Positions 1 to 5,559 are shown, counted from the stretch's first letter. The stretch is 5,929 nucleotides of DNA from Pseudomonadota bacterium (GCA_023436385.1 JAEZJH010000194.1:1-5929); one strand, 5' to 3'. Notes: generated from the letters alone by a model not told the origin. Translations and numbers: made by a program.

Positions 1-707
1 CGCAGAAGGAGCTCCTGGCCAACGTTTCCCACGAGCTCCGGACGCCGCTCGCCCGGATCCGGTTGGCGCTCGACCTCGCCGATGAGGGCGATCCCGCCGC
101 GGCCCGGGAATCGCTCCGGGACATCGCCGGCGATCTCGAGGAGCTCGAGCGGCTCGTGGCCGACGTCCTCACCACCGCCCGGCTCGACCTGGCGATGGGC
201 CGGGCCGGCGAGACCACCCCGCTTCGCTGCGAGCGCGTCGAGGTGCCGGTCCTCCTCGAGCGCGCCATCGGTCGGGTGCGCGCGGCCCATCCGCAGCGGG
301 AGTTCCGGATCGAGCTCGAGGAGACCGTCGGATCGGCCATTCACGCGGACCCGGCCCTCTTCCGCCGGGCCCTGGACAACCTCCTCGACAACGCCGTCCG
401 GCACTCGGAGGCCGACCGGCCGATCGTCCTCGGCGCCCGGGGCGACGAGACCGGCTGGGCGATCTCGGTGGTCGATCGGGGCGTGGGGATCCCGCCCGAG
501 GACCTCGCCCAGCTGTTCACGCCCTTCTTCCGCTCGGACCGGAGCCGCACCCGATCGACGGGGGGCCTGGGGCTGGGGCTGGTGCTGGCCCGGCGGATCG
601 TCGTGGCCCACGGCGGGACCCTGGAACTGGAGAGCCGGGTCGGCGAGGGGACCACCGCGTGGATCCACCTGCCCCGGCAGACCCTCGCCGACGCCCGCGC
701 CGCCTAA
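1..707 (+). CDS. Sensor histidine kinase, C-terminal part (5' truncated by window edge)
   Basis: The reading frame enters at base 3 and runs 234 codons to TAA at 705-707. Numbering from base 3, residues 5-19 carry the HisKA H-box ANVSHELRTPLARIR, with the phospho-accepting His10 followed by E11 and T14, the HExxT arrangement of kinases that are often also phosphatases of their response regulator. The HATPase_c domain follows: N-box DNLLDNAVRHS (N126, N130), G1 box DRGVGIPPEDL (D158, G160, G162), F-box FTPFFR, and G2 box GGLGLGL (about 187-193). All ATP-binding boxes look intact. The missing N-terminus probably holds membrane segments and a HAMP linker, as is usual for this ANVSHELRTPLARIR type, and a response regulator gene would be expected just upstream; both are inference. 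The protein ends soon after the ATPase domain with no receiver domain. Its stop codon overlaps that of the convergent DUF1622 gene. Confidence 0.95.
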   Translation, partial: QKELLANVSHELRTPLARIRLALDLADEGDPAAARESLRDIAGDLEELERLVADVLTTARLDLAMGRAGETTPLRCERVEVPVLLERAIGRVRAAHPQREFRIELEETVGSAIHADPALFRRALDNLLDNAVRHSEADRPIVLGARGDETGWAISVVDRGVGIPPEDLAQLFTPFFRSDRSRTRSTGGLGLGLVLARRIVVAHGGTLELESRVGEGTTAWIHLPRQTLADARAA

Positions 708-1075
708 GAGCGCGGCCGATCGGGAGGCCGGTGGACCTCGGGCCCGCGCTGCCACGGCCACCGCCCCTCCAGCTCCACGGTGAGCGTGAAGCTGAGGAAG
801 GTCCGAACCACCACGATCAGCCCCAACACGGAGACGCCGGCGAAGGTGGGCGCCGCCACGGAGCGGATGATGTCGGCGCCCACCAGGAGCTCGAGGCCGA
901 GGAGGATGGCCTTGCCCAGGTCCAACCGGAAGCGGCCGTAGCGCTCCCCGGCGGGGACCGGGCCGGCGAACGCGGCACGAATCGTCGACCAGAGGGCCCC
1001 GATCACGATCGCCGCGATCCCCGCCACCTCGAGGAGCGCCGCCGCCACGACGACCAGCGTTTCGAGCCGAGGCAC
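704..1075 (-). CDS. DUF1622 family small integral membrane protein
   Basis: The product has 123 residues, normal for DUF1622 (about 110-125). Three hydrophobic stretches are visible: roughly residues 6-30, 53-74 and 78-99. The conserved family core is recognisable: a charged turn before GKAILLGLELLVGADIIR (54-71), then LGLIVVVRTFLSFTLTVELEGRWPW (84-108), with the acidic residue and arginine inside the second membrane segment and the RTFLSF motif. The molecular function of DUF1622 is unknown; it is an inner-membrane protein. The start is GTG at 1075-1073; an in-frame TAG at 1087-1085 leaves little room for a longer protein, and an internal start at GTG codon 10 cannot be excluded. No clear Shine-Dalgarno site is seen. 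The C-terminal 15 residues are polar and rich in Pro and Arg. The gene is convergent with the upstream kinase (stops share CTAA at 704-707) and divergent from the transporter gene. Confidence 0.85.
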   Translation of the reverse strand: MPRLETLVVVAAALLEVAGIAAIVIGALWSTIRAAFAGPVPAGERYGRFRLDLGKAILLGLELLVGADIIRSVAAPTFAGVSVLGLIVVVRTFLSFTLTVELEGRWPWQRGPEVHRPPDRPRS

Positions 1076-1271
1076 CCGGCATGGCTACGCACGACCGCGA
1101 CGTGCCGCCGCCCGGCCCGGCCCCGGCGGGGCCACCGCCTGTCGCGTGGGATCGGCTGCGAGTGGAACGACGCCAGCGGCCGGAGCCCCTCGGCCTCCGT
1201 CACGCTCCTCGTCCACCGGGCGCGGCGCCCGCTTGCCCCTCGGGGGGCCCGGCGGCTAAGGTCCGGCCCCC
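1076..1271. other. Divergent intergenic region between DUF1622 and transporter genes
   Basis: These 196 bases separate two divergently oriented genes and must hold the promoters of both. A candidate plus-strand promoter lies at 1233-1262. A 15-base near-palindrome, CGGGCGC-G-GCGCCCG, spans 1217-1231 and ends two bases before the -35-like element, a position where a repressor or activator could act; in such GC-rich DNA it may be chance. I found no convincing minus-strand promoter. Short open frames here are proline- and arginine-rich and do not look like proteins. No manganese (yybP-ykoY) riboswitch core was recognised. Confidence 0.5.
1233..1262 (+). promoter_or_regulatory. Candidate promoter of the GDT1-like transporter gene
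   Basis: TTGCCC (1233-1238, 4 of 6 matches to the sigma-70 -35 consensus) is followed after 18 bases by TAAGGT (1257-1262), which fits the TANNNT -10 pattern. Only 9 bases separate TAAGGT from the ATG at 1272, so a transcript started here would have no leader or one of a few bases. TAAGG could instead serve as a weak Shine-Dalgarno site, since it matches the 5' part of TAAGGAGGT; the sequence alone does not decide. Confidence 0.4.
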
Positions 1272-1847
1272 ATGAACCTGGCCGTACTGTTCTCCACCTT
1301 CGGGCTGATCTTCCTCGCGGAGCTCGGCGACAAGACGCAGCTCGCCTCGATGGCCCTGGCCACCCGTCTCCCCTGGCGCAAGGTCTTCCTGGGAGCGGCG
1401 GCGGCCTTCCTGATCCTCAACGGCCTGGCCGTGGGCGTGGGCCGCGTCCTCTTCGAGCTGGTGCCCCTCTTCTGGGTCCGGATCGCCTCCGCGGCGCTGT
1501 TCCTCTGCTTCGGGATCACCACGCTGCGGGCGAAGGACGAGGACGAGGCGGAGGCCGGCGCGAGGGGCCGCCGTGGGCCGGTCCTCACCGCCTTCTCGCT
1601 GATCCTGCTCGCCGAGCTGGGCGACAAGACCCAGCTGGTCACCGCGTCGCTGGCGGCGCAGCACGCCTCGCCGCTCGCGGTGTTCGTCGGCTCGACGCTG
1701 GCGCTCTGGGCGGTAACCCTGCTCGGCGTGCTGGCCGGCACCCAGCTCCTCCGCTTCCTCCCGCTCCGGACCGTCCGCCGGATCGCCGGCGCGCTGTTCC
1801 TGGTCTTCGGCGCGGTGCTCGCCTACCAGGGGCTGGCGATCCGGTAA
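1272..1847 (+). CDS. GDT1/TMEM165 (UPF0016) family transporter, probable Mn2+ exporter
   Basis: The 191-residue product is the usual length for bacterial two-repeat members of this family. Each half carries the signature E-x-G-D-K-[ST]: ELGDKT at residues 17-22 and again at 115-120, each in the first membrane helix of its repeat. About six membrane helices are seen (roughly 4-30, 38-60, 65-84, 104-130, 135-158, 167-187), three per half with inverted-repeat logic. The halves are joined by a charged loop (86-101) containing KDEDEAEAGARGRR. Characterised relatives include Vibrio cholerae MneA and cyanobacterial Mnx, which export manganese, and yeast Gdt1 and human TMEM165, which move Ca2+/Mn2+ in exchange for H+; the acidic motif residues bind the cation. 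Manganese export here is inferred from the family. ATG 1272 is the first usable start because an in-frame TAA lies at 1257-1259. A PAS-GAF kinase follows on the same strand after 77 bases. Confidence 0.92.
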   Translation: MNLAVLFSTFGLIFLAELGDKTQLASMALATRLPWRKVFLGAAAAFLILNGLAVGVGRVLFELVPLFWVRIASAALFLCFGITTLRAKDEDEAEAGARGRRGPVLTAFSLILLAELGDKTQLVTASLAAQHASPLAVFVGSTLALWAVTLLGVLAGTQLLRFLPLRTVRRIAGALFLVFGAVLAYQGLAIR

Positions 1848-1850
1848 GGC

Positions 1851-1873
1851 GGCCGGCGCCGCGACCGCCGGCC
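1851..1873 (+). terminator. GC-rich stem-loop 3 bases after the transporter stop codon
   Basis: GGCCGGCG (1851-1858) pairs perfectly with CGCCGGCC (1866-1873) around a 7-base loop, just after the TAA at 1845-1847. There is no T-tract, so it is not a classical intrinsic terminator; it could stabilise the 3' end or slow polymerase. In GC-rich DNA an 8-bp stem may arise by chance. Confidence 0.3.
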
Positions 1874-1877
1874 CGGG

Positions 1878-1924
1878 CCCGCGAGAGCCCGCTCGACCTC
1901 GGTCGGTGATTAGGCTCTCGCGGG
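1878..1924. repeat. Perfect 12-bp inverted repeat abutting the PAS-GAF kinase start codon
   Basis: CCCGCGAGAGCC (1878-1889) and GGCTCTCGCGGG (1913-1924) are exact reverse complements separated by 23 bases; the right arm ends on the base before the ATG at 1925. Inside the spacer, CGAC-CTCG-GTCG (1894-1905) could form a second small stem with a C(YNCG)G tetraloop, a stable class in RNA. The right arm overlaps a TANNNT hexamer (TAGGCT, 1911-1916). It could be a DNA operator, or in read-through RNA from the transporter gene a hairpin covering the ribosome entry region. Confidence 0.75.
1911..1916 (+). promoter_or_regulatory. Candidate -10 element of the PAS-GAF kinase gene
   Basis: TAGGCT fits TANNNT and ends 8 bases before ATG 1925, the same geometry as at 1272 and 5213. 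No good -35 element lies 16-19 bases upstream, and the TG at 1907-1908 is one base too far for an extended -10. Weak on its own; it is listed because of the repeated arrangement. Confidence 0.25.
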
Positions 1925-3601
1925 ATGCCGTCCGTCACCCCCGAGCTCGAACCCGAGCGCCTCCTCGTGGAGAGTCGCTGCGCCTTGGCCCGCGAGGAAG
2001 AGCTGCGCCGCCGCCTCGAAGAGAACGAGGCGATGATCGGCGCCTTCCTCGACAACGCGCCCTCGGTGATCTTCGCCAAGGACCTGGACGGCCGGTACCT
2101 CTTCGTCAACCGGCGCCCCTACGAGGAGCTCGATCGGTCGGTGGAGGACTACGTCGGCCACACCGACGAGGAGATCTTCCCGGGGCGGGACGCGGAGGCG
2201 ATCCGCGAGAACGACCTCCGGGTGATCGAGAGCCGCTCGACCCTGGTGACGGAGGAGCGGATCACCGGCGGCAAGGGGCTGCGGACCTACCTCTCCGTGA
2301 AGTTCCCGATCTTCGACCGCGAGGGCCGGCCCTACGCCCTGGGAGGAATCGCCACCGACATCTCCGAACGGAAGCGGGCCGAGACCGGCCGGGAGTTCCT
2401 CACCGACGCCAGCGCGGTCCTGGCCGAATCGCTCGACTACGAGGCGACGCTGCGGAAGGTGGTGGAGCTGGGCGTGGCCCGCTTCGCCGACTACTGCTTC
2501 CTCGACCTGCTGGAGGACGGTCAGCCCCGGCGTCTCGCCGTCCACGCCCGGGAGCGGGCCAAGGAGCCGCTCCTCGATCGCGCGATCGCCTTCCCCACCG
2601 ACCCGGCGACGGTGGGCCCCTGGGCCCCGGTGGTGGCCGGAAAGCCCGTGCTCCACCCTCGCGTCACCCCGGAGCTCCTCGACCGGCTCGCACCGACACC
2701 CGAATACCGGGAGCTCCTCGCCGAGCTGGAGCCCCGCTCGCTCCTCGCCGTCCCCATCGCGCTCCGGGATCGGGTCTTCGGGATCCTCATCCTCGGCACC
2801 CTGCACCGCACCCTCGACCGGGAGGATCTGGCGGTGGCCACCGAGTTGGGCCGGCGGGCGGCGCTGGCGATCGAGAACGCCCGGCTCTACCGCGAGGCCC
2901 AGGAGGCGATCCGGGCCCGGGAGGAGTTCCTCTCCATCGCCGCCCACGAGTTGAAGACCCCGATCTCCACGCTGCGGCTGCAGGTCGAGCGGCTGAGGCG
3001 CCAGCTCGACGCCGGTCCCGTCGAGCCGGAGCGGCTCCGCGCCGGACTCGATCGGGCGCTCGCCCAATCCGGCCGCCTCGCGCGGCTCCTCGATCACCTC
3101 CTCGACCTCTCCCGGGCTACCGCCGGGCGGCTGGTCCTCGAGCGGGAGGAGGTCGAGCTGGGAGGGCTGGCCGAGGAGGTGACGGCCCGCCTCGGCGCCC
3201 AGCTCGCGAAGGCCGGCTGCCCGGTCCGGGTGCGGACTGCCGGGCCGGTGCGGGGTCACTGGGATCGGATCCGGATCGAGCAGGTGCTCACCAACCTCCT
3301 CGGCAACGTGAGCCGCCACGCCCCCGGGGCGCCGGTGGAGATCGAGGTCGGCGCCGCCGACGGCCGGGCGCAGCTCCGGGTTCGGGACCACGGTCCGGGG
3401 ATCGCCCCCGAGGTGCAGCCGCGGATTTTCAAGCCGTACCCGCGCTCCGCGGAGCCGGGGAAGGAGGGGCTGGGGCTCGGCCTCTACATCACCAAGCAGA
3501 TCGCCGACGCCCACGGCGGGAGCATCGCCGTCGAGTCGGAGCCGGGCCGGGGGGCGACCTTCACCGTCGAGCTGCCCCTCGGCGGCCCGGCTCCCGGCTA
3601 A
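1925..3601 (+). CDS. Soluble PAS-GAF sensor histidine kinase (orphan)
   Basis: The 558-residue product has no membrane segment or signal peptide, so it should be cytoplasmic. Order of parts: a short charged coiled-coil-like stretch (17-37), a PAS domain (about 38-152, with NAPSVIFAKDLDGRYLFVN and the closing GGIATDISERKRAE), a GAF domain (about 160-322, ending in the typical LAIENARLYREA), HisKA (about 330-400, H341 in AAHELKT, HExxT), and HATPase_c (about 445-553): N-box with N457 and N461, G1 D488-x-G490-x-G492, F-box IFKPYPR (501-507), G2 G515-x-G517-x-G519. All catalytic boxes are present; Tyr replaces the second Phe usual in the F-box. The ligand sensed by PAS or GAF cannot be told from sequence. 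ATG 1925 is the first possible start because of an in-frame TGA at 1907-1909; it has no Shine-Dalgarno site. No receiver domain or response regulator gene is near. The stop overlaps that of the convergent GNAT gene. Confidence 0.95.
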   Translation: MPSVTPELEPERLLVESRCALAREEELRRRLEENEAMIGAFLDNAPSVIFAKDLDGRYLFVNRRPYEELDRSVEDYVGHTDEEIFPGRDAEAIRENDLRVIESRSTLVTEERITGGKGLRTYLSVKFPIFDREGRPYALGGIATDISERKRAETGREFLTDASAVLAESLDYEATLRKVVELGVARFADYCFLDLLEDGQPRRLAVHARERAKEPLLDRAIAFPTDPATVGPWAPVVAGKPVLHPRVTPELLDRLAPTPEYRELLAELEPRSLLAVPIALRDRVFGILILGTLHRTLDREDLAVATELGRRAALAIENARLYREAQEAIRAREEFLSIAAHELKTPISTLRLQVERLRRQLDAGPVEPERLRAGLDRALAQSGRLARLLDHLLDLSRATAGRLVLEREEVELGGLAEEVTARLGAQLAKAGCPVRVRTAGPVRGHWDRIRIEQVLTNLLGNVSRHAPGAPVEIEVGAADGRAQLRVRDHGPGIAPEVQPRIFKPYPRSAEPGKEGLGLGLYITKQIADAHGGSIAVESEPGRGATFTVELPLGGPAPG

Positions 3602-4680
3602 CGGAGGAGCGCCATCACCCGGGTGTCGACGTAGGCGCCGTCCCGGAAGACCGCGGCCCGGCGCACGCCCTCCTCGACGAACCCGGCCCGCTCGTAGAGG
3701 CGCGCCGCCCGGACGTTGTCCAGGTAGACCTCGAGCTCGATCCGGCGCGCGGCGAAGTCGGTTCGGGTGAGGCGCGGCCCGCGGCGGAGGGAGGGATCGC
3801 CGGTGGCGCCGGCCAGCAGCGCGGCGAGGAGCTCGCCGCCGAGCCCCATCCCCTGGAACTCGGAGGCGATCCCCATCCCGAGATGCACGATGTGTCGCAG
3901 GCGCGGGTTGGCGAAACCGTGGATGCCCCCGGCACCGGCGGGCCTCCCGTCCACCTCCAAGAGGAGCAGGAGGCAGTGGGAGGAGTCGTTGGCGGCCAAG
4001 CGGCGGCGCCAGGCCTCCACGGAGAGCGTGGGCAGCTGCAGGGTCCCCCACATCACCGACTCGTCCCGGTGGATGTGGGCCAGCGCCGGCGCGTCGTCGG
4101 GAGCCACCGGCCGGATGACCACGACGCCCGTCCGCGCCCGCGGGGCGGGCCACGTCGGCGGCGGCGGAACCGGCCCCGGCGTGAACCCCGGCCGGAGCCG
4201 CGCCATGGTCAGGCCGTCGACCGGCACGCCGTCCCGGCTCATATCCATCCGGCGCCGGACCTCGATCTGGAAACCGTGACGCTCGTAGAGCCGCAGCGCC
4301 CGGTGGTTGTCGGCGTGGACGTTGAGCTCGAGCCGGACCACGTTGAGCCAACGATCGGCGGCGTCGACGATCGCCCCGAGCAGTCGGCTCCCGATCCCCC
4401 GCCCCTGGAAGGCGGGATCGACGGCGATCGAGAGCTCGCCCACGTGGTGGCACCGCGGCCGGGGAGAGACCTCGAGACGCACGCTGCCGGCGAGCTTCGA
4501 GCCCTGCCAGGCGGAGAGGTGGTGCACGTGGTCGGGGTCGGGATCGGCCAGGCGGCTCCGCCAGAAATCGGGGGGATCGAAGGGCGAGGTGCCGAGGTGC
4601 GGCGCCACCTCGGGGTGGCTGCAGAGCGCGTGGATCGCGCGGTAGTCACCCGGTTCGACGGGGCGGACGAGGAGGCTCAC
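3598..4680 (-). CDS. Double-GNAT acetyltransferase (two fused YhhY/AaaT-like domains)
   Basis: The 360-residue protein holds two complete GNAT domains, residues 3-163 and 186-360, joined by a Pro-rich linker (164-184). Each has acetyl-CoA motif A, QGRGIG (92-97) and QGMGLG (276-281), then motif B: LELNVHADNHRALRLYERHGF (117-137) and LEVYLDNVRAARLYERAGF (316-334). Both resemble E. coli YhhY/AaaT, which N-acetylates certain amino acids: domain 2 has WGTLQLPTLS where YhhY, from memory, has a similar TLQVP segment, and both end in a DGxxVDxxxMA(R/L)L pattern. GNAT substrates cannot be predicted from this. Domain 2 has about 14 extra residues between motifs A and B. The frame is open far upstream, but the start is taken as GTG 4680-4678 because it overlaps the thioesterase TGA (GTGA) and GGGAGG lies 4 bases upstream. 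Its TAG overlaps the convergent kinase TAA. Confidence 0.9.
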   Translation of the reverse strand: MSLLVRPVEPGDYRAIHALCSHPEVAPHLGTSPFDPPDFWRSRLADPDPDHVHHLSAWQGSKLAGSVRLEVSPRPRCHHVGELSIAVDPAFQGRGIGSRLLGAIVDAADRWLNVVRLELNVHADNHRALRLYERHGFQIEVRRRMDMSRDGVPVDGLTMARLRPGFTPGPVPPPPTWPAPRARTGVVVIRPVAPDDAPALAHIHRDESVMWGTLQLPTLSVEAWRRRLAANDSSHCLLLLLEVDGRPAGAGGIHGFANPRLRHIVHLGMGIASEFQGMGLGGELLAALLAGATGDPSLRRGPRLTRTDFAARRIELEVYLDNVRAARLYERAGFVEEGVRRAAVFRDGAYVDTRVMALLR

Positions 4681-5213
4681 TTGGCCTCCCGGTCCGGAGC
4701 CAGCGGCCTCGCCCGGGGGCGGAGCGGCAACCCGGGCGGCGGCGGCGAGCTCACGTCGGCGACGCCGAGGGCGTCCATCACCTCGGCCTGTGGGAGCGAA
4801 CGGCCCCGGTGCCGGATCACCCCGCGGACCACGCCCCGGGCGTATACCTCGTCGCCCACCAGGAAGCGCTGCTCGAACCAGAACCACTTGCCCTCCCAGG
4901 CGGCGATCCGGGTGGCTAGCTGGTAACGGCGGAACAACCGGAGCTCCCGCCGGTATTCGATTTCGGCGGCGCCCAGGACCGGCCACCACGAGCGGGCGAC
5001 GGAGACCTCGAGGAGCCGGCTCCGCTGCATCCAGTTCCAGCGGCCGAAGTCCATCACGGTGAGGTAGCGGCCGTTGTTCATATGGCCGTAGATGTCGCAG
5101 TCGACCGGCGTGACGCGAAACGAGAGCCGCGCCTCGTCGAGCGGGCCGACCTTCGCAGCCATCGCCCCGCGGGCCACGGCCAGGGCGGCTTCCAGTGCGT
5201 AGGTGACGATCAT
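4677..5213 (-). CDS. Hotdog-fold thioesterase, THEM6/4HBT-like
   Basis: The 178-residue product has the acyl-CoA thioesterase signature RVTPVDCDIYGHMNNGRYL (33-51), in which D40-x-x-G-H-x-N matches the catalytic Asp region of 4-hydroxybenzoyl-CoA thioesterase-like enzymes. MDFGRWNWMQRS (54-65), IEYRREL (85-91) and WEGKWFWFEQRF (106-117) are typical of the THEM6-like subgroup, whose substrates are poorly known. The expected reaction is hydrolysis of an acyl-CoA or similar thioester, as a homodimer or tetramer in the cytoplasm. The first 22 residues are mildly hydrophobic and helical, as in relatives; the last 25 are Pro/Arg-rich and probably disordered. ATG 5213 is preceded by TAAGGT at 8 bases rather than a strong Shine-Dalgarno site; an internal ATG at codon 18 is less likely. 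It is the first gene of a two-gene operon with the double-GNAT gene, linked by a 4-base GTGA overlap. Confidence 0.88.
   Translation of the reverse strand: MIVTYALEAALAVARGAMAAKVGPLDEARLSFRVTPVDCDIYGHMNNGRYLTVMDFGRWNWMQRSRLLEVSVARSWWPVLGAAEIEYRRELRLFRRYQLATRIAAWEGKWFWFEQRFLVGDEVYARGVVRGVIRHRGRSLPQAEVMDALGVADVSSPPPPGLPLRPRARPLAPDREAK
4685..4690 (-). promoter_or_regulatory. Ribosome binding site of the double-GNAT gene, inside the thioesterase gene
   Basis: On the minus strand GGGAGG ends 4 bases before GTG 4680-4678, within the last codons of the thioesterase gene. With the GTGA stop/start overlap it fixes this start among many in a very long open frame and points to translational coupling. 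Confidence 0.7.
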
Positions 5214-5221
5214 GGGGCGGG

Positions 5222-5250
5222 ACCTTACGGCGAGCCCGGCGGGCGCTCAA
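5222..5250 (-). promoter_or_regulatory. Candidate sigma-70-type promoter of the thioesterase-GNAT operon
   Basis: Reading the minus strand, TTGAGC (5250-5245) is followed after exactly 17 bases by TAAGGT (5227-5222), then 8 bases, then ATG at 5213. The -35 element keeps TTGA and the spacer is optimal, making this the best promoter in the window. It implies a leaderless or near-leaderless mRNA, although TAAGG might also act as a weak Shine-Dalgarno site. Confidence 0.5.
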
Positions 5251-5330
5251 GGGCCCGGGAAAACCGGGCCGAACGCCCGGGTCCGGCAGGTCCTGCCGCC
5301 GCCGCGGCCTCCTCGGCGCGAGGAAACGGG

Positions 5331-5366
5331 CCCGGCTCGCTCCCGGCCACGCCCCCGGGAGCCGGG
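5331..5366. repeat. Overlapping, mutually exclusive inverted repeats
   Basis: CCCGGCTC (5331-5338) pairs perfectly with GAGCCGGG (5359-5366). GCTCCCGG (5339-5346) pairs perfectly with CCGGGAGC (5355-5362). The two 3' arms overlap at 5359-5362, so only one 8-bp stem can form at a time. This resembles an either/or RNA switch, but GC-rich DNA produces such pairs by chance and no transcript is known to cross it. Confidence 0.4.
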
Positions 5367-5559
5367 GTGCTGCGTCTCCCGCTCCCCATACAAACGCCGA
5401 CCGGTGCGACATCGGCGCTGCCGCCGAGGAGAAATGCGTCGCCTGTTCGACTCATATCGGCCAGCCACCGGTGAAAGAATCGACAACGCATCGCAGTCGT
5501 GACATGCCTCATTCGCGATCCGGCCCGATCCGTGTGAGTCGGCTTCCGTCCGCCGGTTC

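Noticed and set aside
1076..1271. yybP-ykoY manganese riboswitch expected before a manganese exporter
   Set aside because: The conserved purine-rich loop sequences were not found and the space before the ATG is short. A covariance-model search would settle it.
1081..1275. 64-codon frame whose TGA overlaps the transporter ATG (ATGA)
   Set aside because: The overlap looks like coupling, but the product is Pro/Arg-rich with no motif, there is no ribosome site, and it would cover the promoter region. The ATGA arises because the second codon begins with A.
1851..1873. Intrinsic terminator after the transporter gene
   Set aside because: A stem is present but has no T-tract, so it is listed only as a low-confidence terminator-like stem.
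659..1909. 416-codon plus-strand open frame across the DUF1622 and transporter genes
   Set aside because: It conflicts with two well-supported genes and has a Pro/Arg/Gly-rich shadow composition.
1910..4453. Very long minus-strand open frame (847 codons)
   Set aside because: It is antisense to the kinase and out of frame with the GNAT gene. Its composition is low-complexity Arg/Gly/Ala with no recognisable motif, whereas the true frames carry complete domain signatures.
1906..4926. Very long plus-strand open frame (1006 codons)
   Set aside because: It runs through the PAS-GAF kinase in another frame and across the antisense of the GNAT and thioesterase genes. Its translation is Arg/Pro/Gly-rich with no domain, typical of a shadow frame in GC-rich DNA.
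4681..5412. N-terminal extension of the GNAT gene to an upstream start near 5412
   Set aside because: The extension is the thioesterase sequence read out of frame. The GTGA overlap and GGGAGG site support the GTG at 4680.
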